Source: CAZXDS01 sp964639525
GTDB taxonomy: Bacteria > Bacteroidota > Ignavibacteria > Ignavibacteriales > Melioribacteraceae
DNA length: 35,472 nt
Assembly: GCA_964639525.1 (NCBI GenBank)
Contig: CAZXDS010000007.1
Coordinates: 1-35,472 of the forward strand
Reading direction: 5' to 3'
How positions within the stretch are numbered: position 1 is the stretch's first letter; every line of letters begins with the position of its first letter. Below are positions 17,127 to 25,027 of the stretch, one piece after another. The translations under genes and the position numbers were made by a program. The notes beneath the pieces are model-generated. The model saw nothing but the letters and a program-made list of their open reading frames with translations. It was not told the DNA's origin and did not search any database.

Positions 17127-17459
17127 ATGAAAAATTTGATATTAGTTTTATTTTTAACTGAAATTGAATTTGCACAATGGACCCCTTTGGGAACAGCCAA
17201 CGGATTTTAATCCAATGCATTACAAATGCAAGTAATTGGAATTGTTGGTTCAGAAACAATTGTTTGTACAATACAGGATAATAATGGAGTTATCTGGAAA
17301 AATCCAAATGGAGATTATCCGAAGAGTTCCCCCTATTTTTTGGGCTCTGTAGAAATAAATGGGGACATATATTTTGGTTCATCAATGCCGAGAATTGGAG
17401 TTTATATGTATACTTTTTTGTTTCATGGACAGAGGGAAATAAGAAAATTCCTTTGTTAA
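17127..17459 (+). pseudogene. broken secreted-protein gene with an in-frame stop codon
   Basis: An ATG at 17127 with an upstream AGAAGGGAC ribosome site begins a signal-peptide-like sequence (MKNLILVLFLTEIEFAQW). This stops at TAA (17208-17210) after 27 codons. The same frame then continues open to 17459 with protein-like sequence (TIQDNNGVIWKNPNGDYP, EINGDIYFGSSMPRIGVY). Near 17410, where a run of T occurs, another frame continues sensibly (FVSWTEGNKKIPLLK), hinting at a second lesion by frameshift. The parent was probably a secreted protein of the kind encoded nearby. There is no evidence for recoding of TAA. Confidence 0.55.
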
Positions 17460-17561
17460 AATAGAAATAGCATTTTTATATCAAAGAGTAAAACAATTGA
17501 CTGTAACAGAAAAACAAAAGGGATTATTTCCACAAGGATTTAATACTTTTTTTATTGTGCG

Positions 17562-18215
17562 TTAAATAATATTATGCTTCAATCCCTTCTTAACAGCTTT
17601 CATTTTATTATTTACCTGCAGTTTTTTGTATATGTTTTCGATATGTTTTCTTACAGTAGAGGGTGAAATAAAAAGATTCTCCGCTATTTCATTGTAGTCT
17701 AATCCTTGGCTAAGTTGGTCAAGAACTTCTATCTCTCTTTTTGACAAACAGAAATTTTCTTTTTCTTTTTCCGGAATTACACGATTTGGATTACGTAATA
17801 TTTCTAATGATTTTGCTGCAATTGTTGGAGACATTGGAGCGCCTCCATTCATTACCATTTTTATTCCATTGAAAATGGTATCGGGACTTTCATCTTTTAA
17901 TAAGTAGCCCATTGCTCCAGCTTGTATTGCATTAAAAATATTTTCTTCATCATCAAATACTGTTAAAATAATAACTTTAAGTTGCGGATATTTTTCACGA
18001 ATTATTTCTGTTGCAGAAATTCCATTCATTTCCGGCATTTTAATATCCATTAAAATAATATCAATATTATGATTTTCGTTCAACTTTTGAAGAAGATCTT
18101 TTCCGTTTTTTCCGCGAAATTTGAATTCAATTTCATTTTTAAACAGCTCCAATTTTTCTTTAATAGAAGTGGCTAAAAAATTATTATCTTCCGCTATTGC
18201 AATTCTTATTTTCAT
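17562..18215 (-). CDS. NarL/FixJ-type response regulator
   Basis: The 217-aa protein has an N-terminal receiver domain: acidic pocket AEDN, phospho-acceptor D57 in LMDIKMPEMNG, and the conserved lysine in GYLLKDES. A C-terminal LuxR-type helix-turn-helix occupies about residues 150-205 (LSKREIEVLDQLSQG, IAENLFISPSTVRKHIENIY). It should bind DNA as a dimer once phosphorylated. The cognate kinase is very likely the TPR histidine kinase encoded 183 bases upstream on the same strand, whose HisKA_3 type normally pairs with this regulator class. Targets are not shown by the sequence. The neighbouring secreted-protein genes and the operon sharing the kinase's upstream region are candidates. Confidence 0.93.
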   Translation of the reverse strand: MKIRIAIAEDNNFLATSIKEKLELFKNEIEFKFRGKNGKDLLQKLNENHNIDIILMDIKMPEMNGISATEIIREKYPQLKVIILTVFDDEENIFNAIQAGAMGYLLKDESPDTIFNGIKMVMNGGAPMSPTIAAKSLEILRNPNRVIPEKEKENFCLSKREIEVLDQLSQGLDYNEIAENLFISPSTVRKHIENIYKKLQVNNKMKAVKKGLKHNII

Positions 18216-18398
18216 GTCTATCTTTCTTTAAAAATTGTTCATAGAAACACACCCCGAAATACTGCAACCAAAACCGGACAAGAAACAACTTTTCAGCATG
18301 CCTAATCATTTATTAAGGAAACGGAGTGCATTATACTTTATCTTTCTTACACATTAAAGTAATAACTCGCGATGTATATCTTCAATAAGTCATTTGCC

Positions 18399-20150
18399 TT
18401 ATTTTATACCACTATTACAAGTAATCTTTGTTCCATTTTTGTTGCTTGAAAGTGAAAATACAGCACCTGCCTCTTCACATCTAAATTTCATATTACTAAT
18501 CCCGTTTCCCATTTGAACATTTGAAATATCAAATCCCTTTCCATTGTCTTTAATAGTTAGTTCAAAACCATTATCAGTATCTTTAAAGACAACTTCAATT
18601 ATATTTGCTTCAGCATATTTAATTGTATTTTGGATGGCTTCTTGTACAACTCTGAACAAGTTTAAAGTTTGTGTGGATGAAAGAGTAATTTCAGAATTTG
18701 TGTTGTTAGTAATATGTATTTCAATATTTGTTAATATCTGTTTTTTAAGCTCAGTTAGTTTTAAAACCAATTGCTTCAAATTACTTTCATCGTTTTTCAT
18801 TGCCCAAATTGTTTGTCGTAATTCATTGAGTGTAGTTCTCCCAAAATCACTCAATTTTGTAAGAGTTGAAATATATTTTTTATCTTTACCACTATATGTT
18901 AAATTATCAATTGAGCTAATCATAAAAGTTAAATTGGAGCCGATATTATCGTGTAGTTCACGGGATATTCGTAATTTTTCATCCGATATCTTGTTTTCAA
19001 ACTCCACTTTTGTAAGTTTGTTTTTTAATTCTAACTCAGTTTTTATTTGTTTGTGTTTGTATTTTTGGAACCGATAAATTCCAATTGAGATTATTAAGAT
19101 GATAATGGAAATAATTGCTGCAAAGATAATATGATCTCTTTCTTCTTTCAATTTAAATCTATATTTGGTTAATTCTTTATTCTTTTTCTCAGTTTCATAA
19201 TCTAACTCTAATTCCGCAAGTTTTAGCTTTGTTTCTTTATCAAGGACACTATCTTTTTTAGTTATGAACTTCTTAAAACTGAAAAAAGCTTTTTTGTAAT
19301 TTCCTTTTTGCTCATAACATTTTGTTAATTGTTTATGTGCATACTCAAAAATGTAACTATAGCCTAATTTCTTTGAGAGTTCCAAGCATTGTTTATATTT
19401 TGAAATTGCCGAATCTATATTACCCATTTGCAAGTATGTTTCTCCGTAAAACATTAAATTTTCAGCTTTTCCAAAATTCCCTTTTTCATGTTTTCTGTAA
19501 TTATCTGATTTAGTTAAATAACTAAAGCTTTTCTTGTAATTCTTTTTCATAGCATAAATTCCGGCAATATTATTCAAGCTAAATGGAATGCCGTTTGAAT
19601 CAGATTGAATTTCTTTTATTTGTAGTGCTTTTTGATAATAGTATAGCGCACTATCCAAATCATTAGTCATTTCTTTAATTACGCCATAGTGATCGTATAA
19701 TGTGGCAAGAATAGATTTGAAATTTTTATCTTCTGCAATTGAAATGCCGTTATTAATGTACTTAACTGCTTTTTTTATATTAGCCCTTTTTAAATTATAA
19801 CCAAACTCCCCTGTAAGAAACGCAAAATTACGTAGTGAATCTAATTGGTAATAGATTTTCAGAGCTTTCAAGTAAACTTTTGTCTGCTTCTCATATTTAC
19901 CGTTCAGTCCATAAGCCAACCCAAGTTTTTGTAAAGAAACAGCTTCACCATATTTGTAATTAATTGACTGGGCTTTTTCTAAATTGGAATGAAATATTTT
20001 AATGGAATTCCGAGTATTTGAAACAACATATTTATAGGGAATAGAATTTGTAGAGTCGATTTCTAGTTTAATTTTTTGTCCGTTTACATGAGTATTTAAA
20101 ATAACAAGAAACGGTAGTACTAATACCAAGTTAATAGGTTTTCTGCCCAT
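18399..20150 (-). CDS. TPR-repeat sensor histidine kinase (HisKA_3 / HATPase)
   Basis: The 583-aa protein has a signal sequence (residues 1-24). A periplasmic-type TPR domain of about six repeats spans roughly residues 65-300, for example GNIDSAISKYKQCLELSK. A charged linker and one transmembrane helix (341-359) follow. A coiled coil leads into a HisKA_3 dimerisation domain with H400 in ISRELHDNIGSN. The HATPase domain shows VVQEAIQNTIKYAEA, DNGKGFD and GNGISNMKFR. TPR-sensor kinases of this layout are common in Bacteroidetes and are presumed to sense envelope or protein-protein signals. It probably phosphorylates the NarL-type regulator downstream. The upstream region is homologous to that of the envelope operon. 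Confidence 0.92.
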   Translation of the reverse strand: MGRKPINLVLVLPFLVILNTHVNGQKIKLEIDSTNSIPYKYVVSNTRNSIKIFHSNLEKAQSINYKYGEAVSLQKLGLAYGLNGKYEKQTKVYLKALKIYYQLDSLRNFAFLTGEFGYNLKRANIKKAVKYINNGISIAEDKNFKSILATLYDHYGVIKEMTNDLDSALYYYQKALQIKEIQSDSNGIPFSLNNIAGIYAMKKNYKKSFSYLTKSDNYRKHEKGNFGKAENLMFYGETYLQMGNIDSAISKYKQCLELSKKLGYSYIFEYAHKQLTKCYEQKGNYKKAFFSFKKFITKKDSVLDKETKLKLAELELDYETEKKNKELTKYRFKLKEERDHIIFAAIISIIILIISIGIYRFQKYKHKQIKTELELKNKLTKVEFENKISDEKLRISRELHDNIGSNLTFMISSIDNLTYSGKDKKYISTLTKLSDFGRTTLNELRQTIWAMKNDESNLKQLVLKLTELKKQILTNIEIHITNNTNSEITLSSTQTLNLFRVVQEAIQNTIKYAEANIIEVVFKDTDNGFELTIKDNGKGFDISNVQMGNGISNMKFRCEEAGAVFSLSSNKNGTKITCNSGIK

Positions 20151-20615
20151 ATAGAATTAATTTTTATTAGAATAATGAAAAATGGCATATGTTTTATTTT
20201 ACAATTAATAATACAAAAATTAAATATTTCATACAATCAATTTTTGCTGTTTATAAAATGTTCTGCTCAAATATATTAATAACTTTAGCATTACAATGCT
20301 AAATCTAAAATTGGAAACGAATAAAAGGATAGCGAGTAATCAATTCGGATAAATGATATAATTTTAATTTTTCACAATAAATACACGTAAAAATGACAGC
20401 TTTACTTATTCACATGATAATTTAGCAGTGTAAACTAAAAAATATTTTTTAACTGTCCGATGTTCAAAAAACTTTGCTGCTGTTTTTTGCCTTTTATCCA
20501 TAGTAATTTCAAATGATGTAAAACACATCCGAATTTGAGCGTGATGCGCAGCATTGGAATGATAGTTGTTCCTTTATAGCTTGAGCATAAAATATTTTAA
20601 CAAACAAAAATCATT
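20151..20615. other. divergent intergenic region, TPR kinase / RteC-like gene
   Basis: This 465-bp stretch separates two divergent genes. The left part is shared upstream element B. The right part (about 20360-20615) should contain the promoter of the plus-strand gene. I see no gene, strong hairpin or convincing promoter boxes there. Confidence 0.5.
20169..20353 (-). promoter_or_regulatory. upstream element B, homologous to element A before the envelope operon
   Basis: This stretch, about 19 bases upstream of the TPR kinase start, aligns with 11591-11778 along its length. The best-kept blocks are AATGAAAAATG next to the gene, ATACAATCAATTTT and TGTTCTG in the middle, and AAACGAATAAAA followed by ATAGCG and TAATCAATT at the far end. 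Conservation in non-coding sequence at the same distance from both starts suggests a shared promoter and regulator site, either duplicated or copied between loci. Confidence 0.6.
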
Positions 20616-21347
20616 ATGAAATACGGACAATTTAATTATCACAAAATAATGTTCTATTTGGATATTTTCACTTCCAAAGAGGAAAAAAAAGCATATCTAA
20701 AGCATTTGAACAGAGAGTTGGACAGGGTATTGGATTGTTTTGAAAAGCCAAAAATTCTTCCTCTTAGAAATTATGCGGATTCAAATATAACTATGCAGGA
20801 CTGCTGCGTGGAATTTATCGATTTCATTAAACTAATGGTCGATAAATATTCACCGTCTTTTCCAGACAGACGTATTCCGAGCAATGGGCAATTACAGCAA
20901 TTGGTTAAAGGTGAAATACTCGACTATAAAAAACTCAAAATAATAGTTTTTGATCTTCTTGAGGAACTAGAAGAAATACCCAGAATTTCAAAACAAGCAA
21001 CAGAAGCAATCGGGACTATCCAAAAACATTCGGAGCTTCTGCCGAATAAAAATTTAGTTGACAATGAAATATCTCAGGAAAACAAAAAGGCACACTACAA
21101 AGAACCTATGGTTAGCAAACGTGTTTTTTTTTCCAACTCTAAAGAAATAAAAACATTACAACCCGCTGAAAATAAAACCGAGCCGGAGAATACTAAAATT
21201 ATCTGGCACGGCAGTACTTCTTCTTTAAGAAAATTATTTTTTCTACTGGCAAAGGAAAACTTGTTGAAGGATGTTTCCGCAGATAAAAAATTGAGTTTTA
21301 TTGATAAATTTATCGTAAACAGAGCAGGAAAAAAATTCCAACTTTAG
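20616..21347 (+). CDS. hypothetical protein with RteC-like C-terminal motif
   Basis: The 243-aa cytoplasmic protein has no signal peptide or membrane segment. The N-terminal two thirds are helical and charged (KEEKKAYLKHLNREL, FDLLEELEEIPRI), followed by a polar linker. The C-terminal 50 residues begin with IIWHGSTSSLRKLFFLLAKE. This resembles the I-x-W-x-G-S-x-x-x-L-x-x-L segment at the end of RteC-domain proteins and many Bacteroidetes hypotheticals from mobile and accessory regions. RteC is a DNA-binding regulator of conjugative-transposon excision. No mobile genes accompany this copy, so only the motif resemblance is claimed. It lies between two two-component systems and converges with the LytTR regulator gene. 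Confidence 0.55.
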   Translation: MKYGQFNYHKIMFYLDIFTSKEEKKAYLKHLNRELDRVLDCFEKPKILPLRNYADSNITMQDCCVEFIDFIKLMVDKYSPSFPDRRIPSNGQLQQLVKGEILDYKKLKIIVFDLLEELEEIPRISKQATEAIGTIQKHSELLPNKNLVDNEISQENKKAHYKEPMVSKRVFFSNSKEIKTLQPAENKTEPENTKIIWHGSTSSLRKLFFLLAKENLLKDVSADKKLSFIDKFIVNRAGKKFQL

Positions 21348-21405
21348 TGTATGGAATAAAATCCCTAAAAGAATTTACATGTAAAGGATTGTGTACTTAG
21401 CATTA

Positions 21406-22119
21406 TTAAATTTTTGAATACTTCAATTCCTTTAGAACTCTATTTTTGTAATTTCTTCCTATAGTAAGTTCTTTTTCCCCAATCTCAATTGAAGAAGCGG
21501 TAAATGCGTTTATTTTTGGTAATGAAACAATAAACGATCTATGGATTCGCAAAAAACGGTCTTTGGGTAATTTAAGCTCCAAGTCACTAATTGTTGATTT
21601 TGTAGTTACCCGTTTTGAAGTTGTGTGAATGGTTACGTAATCTTTAACACATTCAATAAAAAGTATTGTATTGAGAAATATTTTAACTACTTTTTTATTT
21701 TCCTTAACATAAATAAAATCTCTATTAGATTCGTTACTTTCTGTTTTGTACGAAAGGACTTTAATATCGATTTGGTAATATTTATTTATTGCTTTAAGAA
21801 ATCTTTCAAAAGATATGGGCTTTAGTAAATAATCAACTACGTCTAATTCAAAACCATCAATTGCGTATTTTCTGTAAGCTGTTGTTATAATTATTTTTGG
21901 CGGATTACGGAGTGATTTAAGAAACTCCAAACCTGTTATCTCAGGCATTTGTATATCGAGAAATATCAAATCAATATGCCTCTTATTAAGTATTTCAAAA
22001 GCGGTTACCGCATTATCGCATTTGGCAATAAGTTCAATATCCTCCATTTTTGCAATATATGATTCAATTATTTCTTGGGCTAACGGTTCGTCTTCTACTA
22101 TTAAGCATTTCGTTCTCAT
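21406..22119 (-). CDS. LytTR-family response regulator
   Basis: The 237-aa protein has a receiver domain (IVEDEP, phospho-acceptor D55 in LIFLDIQMPE, conserved lysine in DYLLKPISF) and a C-terminal LytTR DNA-binding domain. The latter covers about residues 135-237 (FIYVKENKKVVKIFL, DRFLRIHRSFIVSL, IGRNYKNRVLKEL). It should bind paired direct repeats upstream of its targets. The ATG at 22119 is chosen over the adjacent in-frame TTG at 22122. It follows the LytS-type kinase gene by nine bases, so the two form an operon and a signalling pair. The divergent ExbB-like gene beyond the kinase is the nearest possible target. Confidence 0.93.
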   Translation of the reverse strand: MRTKCLIVEDEPLAQEIIESYIAKMEDIELIAKCDNAVTAFEILNKRHIDLIFLDIQMPEITGLEFLKSLRNPPKIIITTAYRKYAIDGFELDVVDYLLKPISFERFLKAINKYYQIDIKVLSYKTESNESNRDFIYVKENKKVVKIFLNTILFIECVKDYVTIHTTSKRVTTKSTISDLELKLPKDRFLRIHRSFIVSLPKINAFTASSIEIGEKELTIGRNYKNRVLKELKYSKI

Positions 22120-22128
22120 CAATTAAAT

Positions 22129-23190
22129 CTATTCCTTTTCATTAACAATTTCAAGTTTTACTTCAAAACACTCACTTTTATCATTTATTTTTAATGTATA
22201 TCTTTTTTTATATATCATTTCTAACCTTTTTTTTACATTGGTTAAGCCAATACCTCCGCTCACCGGTAACATTTTCATTTTAGGTTTTGTGTTTGAAATT
22301 ACAAATAGAATTTTTTTGAACGAAATCTCAAGATTAATATCTATTTTTGATTCTTCATTGTTCTTACTTGCGCCATGTTTAAAGCTGTTTTCAACCAAAG
22401 GGAAAAAGATAAGCGGTGTAATTTTTTTCCCCGCAGAATTGCCGGAAATTACAAAGTTGACTTTTAAGCGATTCCCGTACCTTAGTTCCTCAAGCGAAAT
22501 ATAGTTTTTTATTACCGTTATTTCTTTTTCCAATGAAATTGAATCTTCATTACATTCGTACAATATATAATTTAAAATTTCCGAAAGTTTTAGAACAACC
22601 TCAGGAGATTTGTCCGATTTTTTTAACGTCAATGCATATAAATTATTCAACGTATTAAACAAAAAATGGGGATGAATCTGTGACTTTAAGAAACTTAACT
22701 CAGCTTCTAATTTTTCAGTAATCAACAGTTGATTTTCCTTTTGGGAAATGTACCAATGTTTAAGAACTTTGATTGTTGATGCAAAAAACACAACACCCAT
22801 TATCCCGATTAGTCTAAGATAAATATCGAGCGATGTACTGTTAAAATCACCTGACTTTTCACCGTTTAAAATAGATACAGGGAGAAATATTAGTAAAATA
22901 GATATTACAATTTCAAGATATGCTGAAGCCAATATCACATATACAGTATGAATAATCACATTTTTATAATCCTTTTTAAGCAAAAACCGTGGGATAATAA
23001 AATACAGTGTGTAGTAAGTAGCTCCCATATAAATCGGGAGAGTCGCAAGTAAATGACTAAATACTACTGTTGCATTACCGCTTAGTCTGGTATAAACAAA
23101 CGTAAAAAAAACAAGCACGGCAATCCAGAAAAGGATGTGCTGCAAAATTCTTCCGGCTTTAGATTTTATGTAAAATGCTTTTGCTTTCAT
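22129..23190 (-). CDS. LytS/YpdA-type sensor histidine kinase (His_kinase family)
   Basis: The 353-aa protein has an N-terminal membrane domain with about four hydrophobic helices (near residues 18-36, 43-67, 78-105 and 124-143) and no large periplasmic domain. A short coiled linker leads into the family's phospho-acceptor motif SQIHPHFLFNTLNN (H175). The ATPase part shows PLVENSFKHGASKN and GGIGLTNVKKRLEMIY. Kinases of this type pair with LytTR regulators, and the one encoded immediately downstream is the evident partner. The stimulus is unknown. Only short membrane-embedded segments are available for sensing. Confidence 0.92.
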   Translation of the reverse strand: MKAKAFYIKSKAGRILQHILFWIAVLVFFTFVYTRLSGNATVVFSHLLATLPIYMGATYYTLYFIIPRFLLKKDYKNVIIHTVYVILASAYLEIVISILLIFLPVSILNGEKSGDFNSTSLDIYLRLIGIMGVVFFASTIKVLKHWYISQKENQLLITEKLEAELSFLKSQIHPHFLFNTLNNLYALTLKKSDKSPEVVLKLSEILNYILYECNEDSISLEKEITVIKNYISLEELRYGNRLKVNFVISGNSAGKKITPLIFFPLVENSFKHGASKNNEESKIDINLEISFKKILFVISNTKPKMKMLPVSGGIGLTNVKKRLEMIYKKRYTLKINDKSECFEVKLEIVNEKE

Positions 23191-23443
23191 GAAACCAAAT
23201 TAACAAAATAAAATATTCCAAACAGATTATAGAAATTTATTATGATTTTAACATACAAAATCGACAAACAGCATATAACTACCTACAAATAACATAAAAC
23301 AATTCTTTAACAACGTAAATATTAGCAAAACGGTTTTATATCAGTCGCAAACCACCGCTTGTCTATAAAGTAAAATGGCAAACTTAAAAAACAATATCTT
23401 GGTTTAAGTTTTTCTGAAACAAATAAAATCAAACGGAGGAAAC

Positions 23444-23821
23444 ATGACACAACTATATTTGGAAAGCGGAATGTACGGCAATTTGCTTTTATTGATGCTT
23501 ATTGCTTCTATTATATTTGTTATTCTTACTGCTCGTAAAGTATTTGCCGGCAAAAACGTAGGTATTACAATTATTAAAGAAGATATTGAAACCATTTTCA
23601 GAGTCGGCATTTTATGTGCCGGAACCGGATTTTTAGGGACAATACATGGACTGTATCAAGCTATGGACGTAATCTCAAAATCGGCAGCTATTTCACCACA
23701 GATTGTTTTTCAAGGTATAAAGGTTGCTCTCGGTACAACTGTTATCGGATTTATAATTTTTGTCATTCTATCAATAACCGGATTTATTCTTCAATTTATT
23801 ACAAAGATGAAATTGAAATAA
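23444..23821 (+). CDS. MotA/TolQ/ExbB-like proton channel protein, orphan
   Basis: The 125-aa inner-membrane protein has three hydrophobic segments (about residues 11-31, 51-67 and 93-117). The core GFLGTIHGLYQAMDVIS followed by ALGTTVIGFIIFVIL corresponds to the two pore-lining helices of ExbB/TolQ/MotA. The family normally energises a partner (ExbD, TolR or MotB) with the proton gradient. No such partner is encoded beside it, and the protein is shorter than classical ExbB (about 220-240 aa). GGAGGAAAC precedes the ATG. It is transcribed divergently from the LytS/LytTR pair with 253 bases between, and is followed by a clear terminator, so it is probably monocistronic. Confidence 0.8.
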   Translation: MTQLYLESGMYGNLLLLMLIASIIFVILTARKVFAGKNVGITIIKEDIETIFRVGILCAGTGFLGTIHGLYQAMDVISKSAAISPQIVFQGIKVALGTTVIGFIIFVILSITGFILQFITKMKLK

Positions 23822-23850
23822 TTACACATAATTCACAATTTAAAATTATT

Positions 23851-23894
23851 ATTCCGGTTTTCTGTCCTGACAGAAATACCGGAATGATATTTTT
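23851..23894 (+). terminator. intrinsic terminator after the ExbB-like gene
   Basis: An 8-bp outer stem (ATTCCGGT with ACCGGAAT) and a 6-bp inner stem (TCTGTC with GACAGA) are followed by a short T-run on the plus strand. It starts 30 bases after the stop codon. Confidence 0.75.
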
Positions 23895-24036
23895 CTGTCC
23901 AGCTTGAACTTAGCAAAAACCTGGGCTTCTTAACAGCCGTTTCAAAGAGTCATATTCACAAATAAGCCAAATGTTTTACACACGAATTGCTTTAAAACAT
24001 TTCTTAAATTAACAGTATTTCACCCTTTACAAATTA

Positions 24037-24720
24037 CTAAATATTCAGAAATTCATCCCAAATTTTATATAACTCGTAAGTTGCAATAATGTCACTTCCA
24101 CAATACACGGCAATGTCTTTGTTTAGCCCTGCATTATAAAGCTGCTTTACGTCCATTCCGGTTACCCCTTTTGATTTTGGCGATTCTACTCCGAATGCGC
24201 GGCAATAAAAATCAAGATTAAATTTTTTCACAAGTCCGTGATAGGTAAACATTTCCAATAAATCAACGTGGTGTGAAATGTCGTATCTGTTTTTAAGAAA
24301 ATTCACCGAAGGTTTAACTTTCAGCATTGCAGAGCGTGTCATTAAAAAGGGAATGTCGAATTGTCTGCCGTTGAATGTAATTATTTTTCTGGCTTTTTTG
24401 ATATACTCCCAAAATAATCTGAGCATTTCAGCTTCGTTCGTAGATTTATAATGAACTTTTTTATCCTCGTTTTCCCATTCCTCATCTTTTCCTTCAAAAA
24501 GCACATACGAATTTCCGGTTTCGGTATTCAGCATTCCTATTGCAATAACTTTTGCCGTAAGCGGATACAAACTTAACAACCGAATTGCTTCTTCCTGTTT
24601 CTGTTCTCGAAGAGTTTCATCCGTTTCTTTATCGGCATATCGCAGAATGAATTCCTGTTGCGATTCGCTTAACTGCCCGATATCACTTCCGACTGTTTCA
24701 ATATCAAAAACAATTTCCAT
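24037..24720 (-). CDS. predicted 3'-5' exonuclease of the PolB-like family (DEDD superfamily)
   Basis: The 227-aa protein has exonuclease motif I FDIETVG (D6, E8), motif II in ITFNGRQFDIPFLM and motif III region AVYCGSDIIATYELY. This arrangement matches the stand-alone exonuclease family related to the proofreading domain of B-family DNA polymerases (PF10108). It should degrade DNA or RNA 3'-5' with two metal ions. The biological role of the stand-alone form is not well established. GGAGG lies seven bases before the ATG. The first 26 bases of the gene are duplicated after the adjacent N gap because of an assembly overlap (see findings). Confidence 0.88.
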   Translation of the reverse strand: MEIVFDIETVGSDIGQLSESQQEFILRYADKETDETLREQKQEEAIRLLSLYPLTAKVIAIGMLNTETGNSYVLFEGKDEEWENEDKKVHYKSTNEAEMLRLFWEYIKKARKIITFNGRQFDIPFLMTRSAMLKVKPSVNFLKNRYDISHHVDLLEMFTYHGLVKKFNLDFYCRAFGVESPKSKGVTGMDVKQLYNAGLNKDIAVYCGSDIIATYELYKIWDEFLNI

Positions 24721-24749
24721 GGCTTTCCTCCACTTCAGAGTATTGTAAA

Positions 24750-24849
24750 NNNNNNNNNNNNNNNNNNNNNNNNNNNNNNNNNNNNNNNNNNNNNNNNNNN
24801 NNNNNNNNNNNNNNNNNNNNNNNNNNNNNNNNNNNNNNNNNNNNNNNNN
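24750..24849. other. scaffold gap of exactly 100 N, probably artefactual
   Basis: The run of N is exactly 100 long, the usual placeholder length. The 55 bases before it (24695-24749) are identical to the 55 bases after it (24850-24904). This is what two contigs overlapping by one assembly k-mer look like when a scaffolder fails to merge them. The true sequence probably has no gap here and one fewer copy of the 55-base stretch. Confidence 0.85.
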
Positions 24850-25027
24850 GTTTCAATATCAAAAACAATTTCCATGGCTTTCCTCCACTTCAGAGTATTG
24901 TAAACTTAATTATTTAGAATTAAATGGGGTAAAAAGAGAAAAACTATTGAGTAATTTCTCAATCTCTAATTGACTTCATTTATATAAAATTATTTGCAAT
25001 TATCTTCAATAAATCGAAAACTGCTAA

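Noticed and set aside
17127..17459. Stop-codon readthrough or recoding at TAA 17208-17210
   Set aside because: It is TAA in an ordinary context with no recoding structure or special tRNA in view; pseudogenisation explains it more simply.
18544..19077. 177-aa plus-strand ORF
   Set aside because: It is antisense to the kinase domain of the TPR histidine kinase and has no independent features.
21374..21385. Perfect palindrome TTTACATGTAAA between convergent genes
   Set aside because: Twelve AT-rich bases without a loop or T-run; a chance palindrome is likely, and it does not look like a terminator.
23191..23443. LytTR binding direct repeats upstream of the ExbB-like gene
   Set aside because: Several ACAAA-type words recur here, but none fits the known repeat spacing well enough to call.
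24695..24904. A 55-bp direct repeat flanking unknown sequence, as for an insertion or attachment site
   Set aside because: The copies end exactly at a 100-N placeholder and are perfectly identical, which fits an assembly overlap better than a biological repeat.
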